A stretch of DNA of 64,000 nt from Synechococcales cyanobacterium GL140_1_metabinner_5_sub (GTDB taxonomy: Bacteria; Cyanobacteriota; Cyanobacteriia; Cyanobacteriales; Chamaesiphonaceae): NCBI GenBank assembly GCA_025359065.1, contig JANYHM010000059.1:1-64000 (forward strand), written 5' to 3'. Below, in pieces: positions 8,661 through 17,609 of the stretch (within the stretch, counting starts at the first letter, position 1; every line of letters starts with the position of its first letter). The notes under the pieces are model-generated. The model was not told the origin of the DNA, searched no databases, and saw only the letters and a list, made by a program, of their open reading frames with translations. The position numbers were made by a program, and so were the translations under genes.

Positions 8661-10481
8661 TTACCATTGAACCTGAAAATCTTTCGCGGTCAGGGCTGGT
8701 GCACCTTGAACAGTTGCGAACTGGCTGCCTGCACCTAAGCCTGCTTCTTCACCGTTGGCATTGAAGTAAAGGTTACCGCTAGTAGAGTTGTAGATGATTT
8801 TGGCACTTCCACAAGCGGCGGCGCTGTATTCAGTTTCATTTTTTACAATTGCGAAGTCAGCAGATTGAATTGTGCCATAGTAACCAAAGCCACCAAATAA
8901 ACAAGTGCTAAGACCGATCACGTCACTGCCAGAAGTGAAGTCGGTGATAGTAGAGTTACCAACAACAGCGGCATTGTAACCAGGTTGATTGTAAGGAGCT
9001 TCAAAGCTGAAGACATCATTCCCTGCGCCACCAGTGAGAACATCGTTGCCTTGGCCAGTTACCAAGGTATCGTTCCCACTACCACCAGTAATTACGTCAT
9101 TGCCTGCGCCACCGTAGATAGTATCATTACCTTCGTCACCGTTGAGTACATCGTTGCCGCTTTCACCACTGAGCAAGTCATTGTCCTTACCACCGTTGAT
9201 CAGATCATTACCTTCTCCCCCAAAGAGAGAATCAACACCTTCACCACCAGACAAAGTATCATTACCTGCGTCACCAAGGATAAAATCATTGTCGGCTCCG
9301 CCGTCAACGCTATCATTGCCTTCGCCACCGTAAATGGTGTCGTTTCCAGATCCACCGAAAATGATATCGTCGCCACCCAGTCCAGACATGAGGTTAGCAG
9401 CTCCAGTACCATCGCTGATAACATTACTCAATTCGTTACCAATACCATTAGCACCAAAGTTAAGAATTAAATTTTCAACATTTGCGCCCAAAACATAATC
9501 AACTTGAGTCTGTACTGTATCAGTGCCTTCATTAGAATTTTCGACGACTAGATCACCGGCGCTAACAATAGAATAATGGTCATCACCAGTACCGCCAGCT
9601 AGGGTATCGTTGCCGCTGCCATAGTCTCTGATTGCATCGTTGCCTGCGCCGCCGTCAATGAAGTCGTTGCCATCGCCACCATCAATGACATCGTCACCTG
9701 CACCAGCGTATATGGTGTCGTCACCGCCCATGCCCATAATCACGTTGTTGGCTCCGGTACCATCTTTGATTAGGTTATTTAGTTCGTTGCCAGTGCCGTT
9801 AGCTCCGAAGTTGAGAGTTAGGTTCTCGACGTTAGCACCCAGAACATAGTTAATTTGAGTTTCTACGGTGTCAATGCCTTCGCCGGCATTTTCTACAACG
9901 AAGTCGCCTTCGCTAACGACGCAGTAAAGGTCATTGCCAGTGCCGCCAGCTAGGGTGTCGTTGCCACTGCCATAGTCTCTGATTGAATCATTGCCTGCAC
10001 CGCCGTCGATGAAGTCGTTGCCATCTCCACCATCGATGAAGTCGTCGCCTGAACCGGCATATATGGTATCGTTACCACCCATGCCCATAATCACATTGTT
10101 GGCTCCGGTACCATCTTGGATGAGGTTGTTTAGTTCGTTGCCTGTGCCGTTAGCACCAAAGTTAAGAATTAAATTTTCAACATTTGCGCCCAAAACATAA
10201 TCAACTTGAGTCTGTACTGTATCAGTACCTTCATTAGAATTTTCGACGACTAAATCACCAGCGCTAACAATAGAATAATGGTCATCACCAGTACCGCCAG
10301 CTAGGGTATCGTTGCCGCTGCCATAGTCTCTAATTGCATCATTGCCGGCTCCACCAGAAAGAAAATCGTTACCATCACTACCAATAAGAACGTCGTTGCC
10401 TTCTCCACCATAAACATTATCACCAGTAGCACTGGTAGTGGAAAGTAAATCGTTCTGAGCGGTGCCAAAAATGTCTGCCAT
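8661..10481 (-). CDS. RTX-type calcium-binding repeat protein
   Basis: A 606-residue acidic protein made of glycine/aspartate nonapeptides (GGxGNDxI/L; for example GGEGNDVLIG, GGSGNDTIYG), which fold into calcium-loaded parallel beta-rolls and are typical of type I secreted proteins. The N-terminal half is three copies of a 117-residue unit that alternates RTX nonapeptides with the segment YVLGANVENL..NFGANGTGN, seen in many calcium-binding adhesin-like proteins. Residues about 370-495 are a second run of nonapeptides, and residues 500-606 are a C-terminal domain (STITDFTSGSDVIGLS) like those carrying the uncleaved secretion signal. No enzyme domain is visible. No type I secretion genes are nearby. 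A surface-layer or matrix role in the glycan region is plausible. Confidence 0.9.
   Translation of the reverse strand: MADIFGTAQNDLLSTTSATGDNVYGGEGNDVLIGSDGNDFLSGGAGNDAIRDYGSGNDTLAGGTGDDHYSIVSAGDLVVENSNEGTDTVQTQVDYVLGANVENLILNFGANGTGNELNNLIQDGTGANNVIMGMGGNDTIYAGSGDDFIDGGDGNDFIDGGAGNDSIRDYGSGNDTLAGGTGNDLYCVVSEGDFVVENAGEGIDTVETQINYVLGANVENLTLNFGANGTGNELNNLIKDGTGANNVIMGMGGDDTIYAGAGDDVIDGGDGNDFIDGGAGNDAIRDYGSGNDTLAGGTGDDHYSIVSAGDLVVENSNEGTDTVQTQVDYVLGANVENLILNFGANGIGNELSNVISDGTGAANLMSGLGGDDIIFGGSGNDTIYGGEGNDSVDGGADNDFILGDAGNDTLSGGEGVDSLFGGEGNDLINGGKDNDLLSGESGNDVLNGDEGNDTIYGGAGNDVITGGSGNDTLVTGQGNDVLTGGAGNDVFSFEAPYNQPGYNAAVVGNSTITDFTSGSDVIGLSTCLFGGFGYYGTIQSADFAIVKNETEYSAAACGSAKIIYNSTSGNLYFNANGEEAGLGAGSQFATVQGAPALTAKDFQVQW
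9342..10355 (-). repeat. Three tandem 351-bp repeats inside the RTX gene
   Basis: The period is 117 codons, fixed by the recurring RDYGSGNDTLAGGTG at residues 51, 168 and 285. Copies: about 10005-10355, 9654-10004, and a partial third 9342-9653. The first and third copies are almost identical over about 200 bp (around 10162-10360 and 9460-9658), differing from the middle copy at many more sites. Confidence 0.85.
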
Positions 10482-11174
10482 GTTATCAACTCAACTGTTT
10501 TGTTTGTCTGTGCTTGTGTGACTAATATATTCAGAGAAGCGGTCTAAAAATTGTGATCTTATACATATCAAGCAGTGATTTACATCACTGTCATTGTGCT
10601 AGTGGCTCGTTACCTAGCTGCTCAAGTTGTTTCTGGAGTGGGTGGTAATCAATCATTCAGCAAAACGTCTCAGTCTTTAACTTAACTACGCCTTGTAGCC
10701 GAGGAAATTCACTTTAACTTGAGTGTTGTGCTCTCAAGGGAGAAGAATAAAGAGCACAAAATTAGTCGATGATGACATTAGGCCAACAGCATCAATTTCT
10801 GCGGAGAGCCTTATGCAGTTAACGATTGTAGCACCTGCTCCCATTGTTCTTGAACATTCACAAGTCTTTCGACATTTGTTCAACGACCATCGTCAATTTG
10901 AGCATTTTCAGAATTACTTAACTGGACTGATAGTGCTAGATAACAAGAGCTTAGCAAGTATCATCCGCTGCTTATTAAACAGTTCGGATAAGACTAATCT
11001 GTCCAGGTTTATGGGCGAATCGCCCTGGAAGCCAAAAGATGTCAACATGTTCCGTATTCAATATCTGACAGAAAAGACCACAAGCCACAGGGGAAAGGAA
11101 TCTTTCTTGATTACTGATGATACTCTATGCGAGCATGTTGGAGGTTTATTTGAATACATCAGTCGGCATTATGA

Positions 11175-12364
11175 CCAGGGCAAACGCATCGATTAAAATA
11201 CCGATAAGGCAGTCAATAGGAGATTGAATTACTGAGCACATAAAAAGCGCCTAAGCAATAGCTAATAAGGATTTGAGTGTATAAGTTGGTTCTTCTATCA
11301 ACGCTATGCGAGTAGCACTTTCATTAAATAATCATTGTTCATAGATGCTCTATACCTTTTCAAACGGATACTCTTTTTAAGCGATGTCTCTCTCTTTAGT
11401 AAACCTAGAGCTAGTCTTCTCAATGTTCCGAAGTTTTCTGCCCCGTTGTCTTTTCGTATTCTTGAACTATCCTCCTTAAAAACTATATCTAAGTACCAAT
11501 GCAGTTGATTTTCAATGCTACAGTGTGAGCGAATTGCTCCCATCACCTTCTTGACGTTCGACGATAGACTCGATATGTAGTATTTGTTCACCTTGCTTAT
11601 TTTATTTTTGTACACACGCTCACTTTCAATCATTATCAACGTTTGAGTACTTGCCCAAGCCGATGATATGTAAGCTGCTGGTACTAGCCAGCATCTACGA
11701 GTTTCAATCCGGTCATGCCCTTCTTCTGTTGCTTCGCTGTATTCATAACGAATTTCTTCTCCACCACCTACTACTTCTACAAAAGCTTGCTCTATTGCTT
11801 TTAATAAATTCTTTTGATTTCCTTTAACCGCTAATATGTAATCACCCCCCTTTCCTACTATTTGCTCTGCGATAGCTTGTTGACAACCCATTGCGTCAAT
11901 GGTCACAATGCAATCTTCAACTGATATCGTTTCCTACCATTGTGATAGCGGCAGTTATCCAGTCCTGAAAACAGGATGCCAACTTATCAGGCTCAATACA
12001 ACGGATGACATTATTGAACGTGTCATGAGACGGGATACCATTGGGCAAAGCTAAAAATTCTTTCAGCCAGTCGTATTTAGACTCTCCATACTCTTCAATA
12101 TCGTTCCAAGTGTCTGCACCACTTAAGACAGCCAGAATGGCAATTACAACAATATCGATGAAATCATGGCTCAGAGTCCATCCTGTTCTTGGGTCTGGCA
12201 GCTTTTCCAGTGCCTCAAGAATCTGACTGTTGGTAAAATCGAAAACCTCAGAGTAATCTAAGGTGGTAGGTGATTTCATGGGTGAAAATGAGGTGTTCAC
12301 ACCATTCTACGCCTTAAATCGTTCATCTGCTTCAGCAGTATTTAAATCGATGCGTTTGCCCTGG
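11175..12364 (-). mobile_element. ISAs1-family insertion sequence, about 1.19 kb, defective
   Basis: Bounded by a perfect 20-bp inverted repeat, CCAGGGCAAACGCATCGATT at 11175-11194 and its complement at 12345-12364 (allowing a one-base slip after it). It carries one ISAs1-type transposase gene on the minus strand. No direct target duplication is seen in the flanks (CATTATGA on the left, TAGGGAGC on the right), consistent with a later deletion of the host IS701 sequence on one side. Confidence 0.75.
11304..12300 (-). pseudogene. ISAs1-family transposase with internal deletion and frameshift
   Basis: The N-terminal part (12300-11917, 127 residues) has the DDE_Tnp_1-associated pattern LPDPRTGWTLSHDFIDIVVI and IPSHDTFNNVIRCIEPD. 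The remainder (frame shifted, about 11930-11304) begins EDCIVTIDAMGCQQAIAEQI and ends with the glutamate motif SIENQLHWYLDIVFKED and GLLKRE. Between VGNDIS and the second part about 60 residues normally present are missing, including the AIDGK motif with the first catalytic aspartate. The copy is therefore almost certainly inactive. Confidence 0.85.
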
Positions 12365-12604
12365 TAGGGAGCAAGCACAGAGCATAGTTGAGAATCTGAT
12401 CACTTTTTCTCATGACTTATTGAATCAAGGATGCTCACTAACGGAGTTATTTAGTTCGTTGTTTGCTAAACAACATAAGGGGTACCGCTTAAATGATGCT
12501 ACTGCTGCTATCTGATTTTTCTCCCCTGAGAGTGCAACACTCAAGTTTAATCTTAATGATTAGGGCTAGTGTAGGCAAAATACTTGCCTACAACCCCAAA
12601 GACC

Positions 12605-12744
12605 ATGAGTTTCCAGCAATTCTAAATTCAAACGTTTTATGACCTGAAAGGTCGTGTATTCATGCCAATCGATCTTCTCAAGAAGGTGTCCGATGACTGG
12701 AATGACCTAAATCGGTTTTGAATTTGGAATTGCTGATGAGTTTC
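12605..12744. mobile_element. MITE-like element copy 1 with 9-bp target duplication
   Basis: The element is 12614-12735 (122 bp). Its ends are inverted repeats: CAGCAATTCTAAATTCAAA at the left and the complement of TTTTGAATTTGGAATTGCTG at the right. It is flanked by a perfect direct repeat ATGAGTTTC at 12605-12613 and 12736-12744, a target-site duplication. It has no coding capacity. A second copy is at 16197-16369. Confidence 0.85.
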
Positions 12745-13012
12745 GGAAATGTTTCAGTAAATCTTTATGTTGAATGTATACCAGTTATGTTAATAATATT
12801 AGGAAGACTCATTGAAGGTTTTCAAGATCACAAAGTCGTAAATTATGATCAAGAGGAGTAGACTTCCCAGCAAGCTAATCAATTAACAGGCGCTAGCATA
12901 TGATTTATGCCTGATGCAAAGTGCTTTGAAATAATGCTTTTATACTTCCGTTAATCGTAAAAAATTGAGTTTTTCAATTCAGTCCAACCTCCCCTAAAAC
13001 CCTCTTTTTTAG
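12745..13012. other. Intergenic stretch upstream of the flippase gene
   Basis: AT-rich sequence without a convincing reading frame. It presumably contains the promoter of the flippase-methyltransferase-glycosyltransferase set, but no clear hexamer pair stands out. Confidence 0.35.
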
Positions 13013-14539
13013 ATGTCTCGCCTCAAAACCGTCAAAAATGCCTTTGCAAACTTGTGTCGTGGTGGGGCTGCTGCGCTCGTTACGCTGCTACTACCACCAT
13101 TCTTAACTCGAATTTTGCCGATCGAAGCCTACAATACTTGGTTGCTAATTCTGCAAGTGGGCACATATGTAAACTTGCTGGATTTTGGAATTCAGACTGC
13201 CGTAGGTAGATATGTAGCCCACTGTAATGAACTAGGTGACAAAAAAAAACGCGATAGCATTATTAGCAATGCCATCGGCATTTTGTCTTTTGTTGGTATG
13301 CTGGCGCTGATAGCAATAGCAATTGCTGCTTGGCAGTTGAAACACTTATTTCCAAATATGCCGATGGAATTAGAGCCAGATGCTAGACTAGCATTACTAG
13401 CTGTAGGAAGCTCATTAGCAATAGCATTACCGTTCAATGTATTTGGTGCAATTTTTATTGGAATGCAACGTTATGACATTCCAGCTTGGATTATCGGCAT
13501 TAGTAGAATTTTGGGCGGACTCTTTGTCGTATTAATTGCTTACAGGAGCAACAGTATTGCAATGATGGGCTTAGCAATGGGTGCAACAAACTTGTTGACT
13601 GGACTATGGCAATTTTCAGCCTATTGGCACTTAGCTAGAGACATCCAGATTTCAGTAAAGAATCTATCCAAAAGTATAGCTTTTGAGATCACAAATTACT
13701 GTGCAGGTTTATTGGTATGGACATTGGGGATGTTGCTGGTTAGTGGACTAGATACTGCAATCATTGGCTACTTTGACTACAAGTCCGTGGTGTATTATAC
13801 ACTAGCTGCTAGCTTAACAATGTTTGTAACTGGATTGCAGAGTTCCGTTCTTTCGACAATTTTGCCGAATGCGTCAGAAATCAACGCACGAGGTGATCGA
13901 GTTGAACTAGGGAAATTGTTAGTTTCAAGCACTCGATATACAACTATAATGCTTGTTTTCACAAGTCTACCTCTTTTGTTAGGCGGAAAAATACTTTTAA
14001 TATTATGGGTTGGCGAAAGCTATGCGGCTAATACTGAGGTGCTACTATACATGCTGGTAATCGCTGGTTTTATTCGACAACTAGGTGCACCCTATGCAAT
14101 AATCATGATAGCGGCTGGCGAACAAAAATTGATTATGCTGTCACCACTAATTGAAGGAGTAGTGAATTTAGTAATCAGTATTTTGTTAGTTAGTAGAATT
14201 GGAGTAATAGGGGTAGCGGTCGGAACTATCATTGGTGGGTTTATTAGTGTTCTGTCTCACTTTTTTTATAACTTACCCAGAACTAAATGTGTTGTTCTAC
14301 CGAATCGTTATACTTTGATAATGGCTGTAAGCAAGCCGTTAATAACAATACTGCCAACTCTAACGCTTTACTTGTTGCTGCCCGACTCAAATCATTTAAG
14401 CTGGGTTCTAATAGTTACAAGATTTGCCCTAGCAATGCTTGCTGCTGTGCTGGTAGCCTATTTTTGTGTATTGACCAGTAAAGAAAGGGTGCAGTTTGTG
14501 AATTTCATTAAAAATAGGTTGAACAAAAATGTGCCATAG
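13013..14539 (+). CDS. Polysaccharide flippase, Wzx/MATE-like
   Basis: A 508-residue protein with about 12-14 hydrophobic segments and few charges between them, of the polysaccharide-transporter branch of the MOP superfamily. The N-terminus MSRLKTVKNAFANLCRGG precedes the first helix, and LLPPFLTRILPIEAYNTWLL is the usual loop after it. Wzx proteins flip undecaprenyl-linked oligosaccharide units across the inner membrane. It heads a three-gene plus-strand set with a methyltransferase and a GT2 glycosyltransferase; the set is bracketed by two copies of the same MITE-like element. Confidence 0.85.
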   Translation: MSRLKTVKNAFANLCRGGAAALVTLLLPPFLTRILPIEAYNTWLLILQVGTYVNLLDFGIQTAVGRYVAHCNELGDKKKRDSIISNAIGILSFVGMLALIAIAIAAWQLKHLFPNMPMELEPDARLALLAVGSSLAIALPFNVFGAIFIGMQRYDIPAWIIGISRILGGLFVVLIAYRSNSIAMMGLAMGATNLLTGLWQFSAYWHLARDIQISVKNLSKSIAFEITNYCAGLLVWTLGMLLVSGLDTAIIGYFDYKSVVYYTLAASLTMFVTGLQSSVLSTILPNASEINARGDRVELGKLLVSSTRYTTIMLVFTSLPLLLGGKILLILWVGESYAANTEVLLYMLVIAGFIRQLGAPYAIIMIAAGEQKLIMLSPLIEGVVNLVISILLVSRIGVIGVAVGTIIGGFISVLSHFFYNLPRTKCVVLPNRYTLIMAVSKPLITILPTLTLYLLLPDSNHLSWVLIVTRFALAMLAAVLVAYFCVLTSKERVQFVNFIKNRLNKNVP

Positions 14540-14597
14540 CCACTTGATTTAAGGGCAAAACTTAAGATATTGTAAGTTAATTATTTGAGATAGTACA

Positions 14598-15263
14598 ATG
14601 AGTTCTCTGAAAGAAAGATATCAAACTAAAAGTGAAGCTTACTATACCGGGGTGAGAGAAGATGTTTTACCTATGGTACCAAAACATTCCAAACGTGTGT
14701 TGGAGATTGGATGTGGCCAAGGAAACACACTAGCACACTTAAAGAGCAATGGGTATTGCGATTGGACTTGTGCAGTGGATCTGTTTCCAGAGGCTATCGA
14801 AGTGGCAAGAAGCAAAGTGGATGAGGTTCATCAGGTAAATATAGAGGAAGCAATTTTGCCGATTGAGCCAGGTTCAATCAATATGATTTTATGCTTGGAT
14901 GTACTGGAGCATTTACTGAATCCTCAAAAAGTGTTGGCATATCTGCATACACTACTAGCACCAGGAGGCGTAATTATTGCCAGTATTCCCAATGTCCGTC
15001 ATTATTCTGCTTCATTACCACTGCTATTTCAAAACAAGTGGGATTATCAGAGCTGTGGTATTTTGGACAACACCCACATCCGTTTTTTCGTGCGAGATAC
15101 GGCGATTGATCTAATGAAATCTTCGGGATTAACTCTGGACAAGGTGTTACCAGCTAATCTAGGTAGAAAAGGGGCATTCTTCAATCGCCTATTGTTTGGT
15201 TTGCCAGAATCCTTTTTGGCACTGCAGTATTTGGTGAAGGTGAGTAAACCAAATGCAAATTAA
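14598..15263 (+). CDS. Class I SAM-dependent methyltransferase
   Basis: A 221-residue soluble protein of the Methyltransf_23/11 type. Motif I is VLEIGCGQGNTLAHL near residue 36, the acidic end of strand 2 is AVDLFPEAIEVAR, and motif post-I INMILCLDVLEHLLNP and PGGVIIASIPNVRHYS follow. Similar enzymes in glycan clusters methylate sugars or make N-formyl/methyl caps, but the substrate cannot be told from sequence. It overlaps the next gene by 11 bp, so the two are probably translated together. Confidence 0.8.
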   Translation: MSSLKERYQTKSEAYYTGVREDVLPMVPKHSKRVLEIGCGQGNTLAHLKSNGYCDWTCAVDLFPEAIEVARSKVDEVHQVNIEEAILPIEPGSINMILCLDVLEHLLNPQKVLAYLHTLLAPGGVIIASIPNVRHYSASLPLLFQNKWDYQSCGILDNTHIRFFVRDTAIDLMKSSGLTLDKVLPANLGRKGAFFNRLLFGLPESFLALQYLVKVSKPNAN

Positions 15264-16116
15264 TTGCTGTGCGATAATAGTGAGTTACAATCCCGCACCA
15301 GAAACCGAGATCAACGTTAATGCTATAGTTAGACAGGTCGCAGAGGTGGTGATAGTAGACAACGGATCTTCTACTCCAGAGTCTTTAGAGCTTCTAGCCA
15401 AGTTAGCTCAACAACAAAGAGTAAAAATACAGTATAATTCAACCAACACAGGCATCGCTACTGCTTTGAATCAAGGTGTTCGCTATGCGATCAACCAAGG
15501 CTATGAATGGGTAGCGACATTTGATCAAGATAGCTTGGCTCCAAGTCACTTTATTCAGACAATGTTGAATGATTATGAAGATTTTGCAGAAAAAGAGTTA
15601 GTAGCAATTGTTGCACCAAAATATCAAATGAATGGAGAGATTACATCATTTGCCTCACGAAATTTGGTGGACAAGGGATGCAGCAAAATAAAGACTACTA
15701 TTACATCTGGCAATTTAGTAAAAGTTAACTTTTTTGAAACATTAGGTTTTTTTGAAGAGTCATTTTTTATAGACTATGTAGACCATGAATTTTGCTTGCG
15801 GGTAAGAAGTAAAGGATTGTTAGTTATTGAATCTCACAATACTATTTTAGAGCACAACTTAGGTGATTCTAGTAGACACCAAGTGCTAGCAGTTAAGCTA
15901 ATAACAACTAGTCATTCACCTGTCAGAAGATATTACAAATATAGAAATTTAGTTAGAACTTTTAAGAAATACTATTGGTTTGAACCTTTAACATTAGTAA
16001 TCCAATTTAAGTCTGTGTTAATTGAGCCAGTAAAAATATTATTGTGGGAAACAGATAAATTTGCTAAAATATCATCTATATGTAGGGGTTTATTAGACGG
16101 GATTATAAAAAAGTAG
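15253..16116 (+). CDS. Family 2 glycosyltransferase, rhamnosyltransferase-like
   Basis: A 287-residue GT-A fold enzyme. The start MQINCCAIIVSYNPAPE is a typical first strand, VVIVDNGSS near residue 37 binds the nucleotide, and ATFDQDSLAP near residue 95 supplies the metal-binding acidic motif. FFEESFFIDYVDHEFCLRVR near 175 is the usual acceptor-side catalytic region of RfbF-like rhamnosyltransferases. dTDP-4-keto-rhamnose enzymes are encoded 10 kb away, which would fit a rhamnosyl donor, but this is inference. Confidence 0.85.
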   Translation: MQINCCAIIVSYNPAPETEINVNAIVRQVAEVVIVDNGSSTPESLELLAKLAQQQRVKIQYNSTNTGIATALNQGVRYAINQGYEWVATFDQDSLAPSHFIQTMLNDYEDFAEKELVAIVAPKYQMNGEITSFASRNLVDKGCSKIKTTITSGNLVKVNFFETLGFFEESFFIDYVDHEFCLRVRSKGLLVIESHNTILEHNLGDSSRHQVLAVKLITTSHSPVRRYYKYRNLVRTFKKYYWFEPLTLVIQFKSVLIEPVKILLWETDKFAKISSICRGLLDGIIKK

Positions 16117-16196
16117 TAAGGATTCAGATCTGAGGAGGAATAAGAGTCAACTCAGTAGGATCGATTAATGCTTGCCGAAAAAACTCCAACACAGAT

Positions 16197-16369
16197 CAGC
16201 AATTCTAAATTCAAAAAATCAAGAGGAATTCGCCGCCTGAGTGGGTTTAGAACTGTATAGCATAAAGTCTACCAGAGCCTGCCAGTCTTCAAATAATGCC
16301 AATCAATCTTCTCTAGAAAGTGTCAGATGGCTGGAATGACCTAAATTGGTTTTGAATTTGGAATTGCTG
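16197..16369. mobile_element. MITE-like element copy 2
   Basis: It starts CAGCAATTCTAAATTCAAAA and ends TTTTGAATTTGGAATTGCTG, as copy 1 does. The right-hand 75 bp (from ATGCCAATC at about 16298) is closely similar to copy 1 (ATGCCAATCGATCTTCTC...). The middle is about 50 bp longer. The flanking 9-mers AACACAGAT and ACTAAAGAT match at six positions, so a target duplication, if any, has decayed. Confidence 0.8.
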
Positions 16370-16418
16370 ACTAAAGATAAAGCTTGTCTAATTAGATAAA
16401 ATACATGCAGATACCACA

Positions 16419-17609
16419 TCATAAAATGCTTTTATCACTCATTTTCAGCTTTTCAAGAGGTTTCTCACTGTTACAAATGACATCCATACCTATCATGGAT
16501 ACAGCTATCATACATACACCAATAGGATTGGTCAGGAACGGATTAGTTTGTGATTGTATATAAATAAAAACTGAGGATAAATAAAGAGGTAAAGATTCTT
16601 TCGTTCTTCTGATTCTGCACGTTTCAATAAATTTCCTCGAAATGGCAACAAATATTACCATCCAAAATAACAACCCAACAACTCCTTGTTTGTGAAATAT
16701 TTCTAAAAAAGATATCTCCATGTGGATTGGCCTCGTTGGAACTCCAATACCGAGGCCGTGACCAATCCAAAAAGACAAGAAATCGATCTTACTAAAAACT
16801 TCATTCATTGTCGTTATTCTAATTGTATCTGATTCTTCTTTTGATCCAACAGCATCAACGTAAAATGACATAAAAGAAGACGCAGTAGACATGAAAAACA
16901 GTGCTACAACAATCAACGGCACAAACCTTTTTTTGTAAATAGATTTAATAAGAAGAGAAGCGGTTAATATGATTATTATTGATATTAAAAATCCTCTAGT
17001 ATAAGTCATGAATACTGCAAACATCATAATCAAAGCTGCAATTTTACTCCAGATATCCTTGTTCTGTAAAAATATAAATACTCCTATGCAAGGAAAAAGA
17101 AATCCTTTATAGAAAAAAGCAGATTCATTACGGAAGAAAATTTCTCCAGATTCTTCAGTAAGGACATAAAAAGTTTGGAAATCTATGACTTTATTTTCCA
17201 AGAGATAATAGATAATCAAATATCCTATAGACATAATTAAGGAAGATGTCATGATTATTTTCAGTATCAACTTAACTCTGTTGACAGAGTTAATAGTTTC
17301 AGCTAAGAAAGGGAAAATAAGAAAGTAGGAAAAAGATTTTATATCTTCACTAATATTATCAATTGATGCATTATTGATTAATCCAATATAAGTACTGAAT
17401 ACAAGATTGATAAAGAATACGAAAGTCAATGTCATGTATTGCTTACTAACTGTGTTTCCTTTCGCTGCAAACAAAAAATATAGTATGGAAAGAGCAAACA
17501 AAAGCATTCTTAGTGTAACAGCGCCAAACGAGGTAAAGCGCCCGCCGCCACCAAGAGATATCTCTAATATAATAGAGAAGAGTAAAGCAATACCTACTTT
17601 TTCACGCAT
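16419..17609 (-). CDS. O-antigen polymerase/ligase-like membrane protein (Wzy-like)
   Basis: A 396-residue protein with about ten membrane segments. The pattern WIGHGLGIGVPTRP near residue 283 followed by FLEIFHKQGVVGLLFWMVIF is the usual conserved loop of Wzy_C/O-antigen ligase family proteins. Wzy polymerises lipid-linked repeat units in the periplasm. It is AT-rich and, with the four minus-strand genes that precede it, could be one transcript. The exact linkage it forms is unknown. Confidence 0.75.
   Translation of the reverse strand: MREKVGIALLFSIILEISLGGGGRFTSFGAVTLRMLLFALSILYFLFAAKGNTVSKQYMTLTFVFFINLVFSTYIGLINNASIDNISEDIKSFSYFLIFPFLAETINSVNRVKLILKIIMTSSLIMSIGYLIIYYLLENKVIDFQTFYVLTEESGEIFFRNESAFFYKGFLFPCIGVFIFLQNKDIWSKIAALIMMFAVFMTYTRGFLISIIIILTASLLIKSIYKKRFVPLIVVALFFMSTASSFMSFYVDAVGSKEESDTIRITTMNEVFSKIDFLSFWIGHGLGIGVPTRPIHMEISFLEIFHKQGVVGLLFWMVIFVAISRKFIETCRIRRTKESLPLYLSSVFIYIQSQTNPFLTNPIGVCMIAVSMIGMDVICNSEKPLEKLKMSDKSIL

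Larger units (their letters stand above)
10813..12515 (+). pseudogene. IS701-family transposase, broken into two ends
   Basis: The 5' part (10813-11174) encodes MQLTIVAPAPIVLEHSQVF and about 120 residues, including VIDDT-like FLITDDTLCEHVGGLFEY where the first acidic catalytic residue is expected. It stops being homologous at RHYD, exactly where the ISAs1 inverted repeat begins. The 3' part (about 12366-12515) is in another frame and ends in LFAKQHKGYRLNDATAAI and TGA, a typical C-terminus of this family. Full members are roughly 400 residues, so the centre with the rest of the DDE site is missing. Confidence 0.7.
10713..12550 (+). mobile_element. Remnant IS701-family element, interrupted by an ISAs1-family element
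   Basis: The ends are inverted repeats of about 38 bp: 10713-10750 and the complement of 12513-12550 share TTGAGTGTTG and CTCTCA-GGGAGAA with roughly five mismatches. Inside lie the start and the end of one IS701 transposase gene, separated by the ISAs1 copy. Around 200 codons of the middle are absent, so the insertion was accompanied by, or followed by, a deletion. Confidence 0.75.

Noticed and set aside
8985-10200. Several long frames on the plus strand opposite the RTX gene
   Set aside because: They are repetitive shadows of the Gly/Asp repeats, with no start sites or independent features.
9342-10355. Regular direct repeats that might be taken for a CRISPR-like array
   Set aside because: The unit is 351 bp, in frame and protein-coding; no short repeats with unique spacers and no cas genes.
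11906-11930. Programmed frameshift in the ISAs1 transposase
   Set aside because: About 60 codons are missing at the junction, so slippage could not restore the protein.
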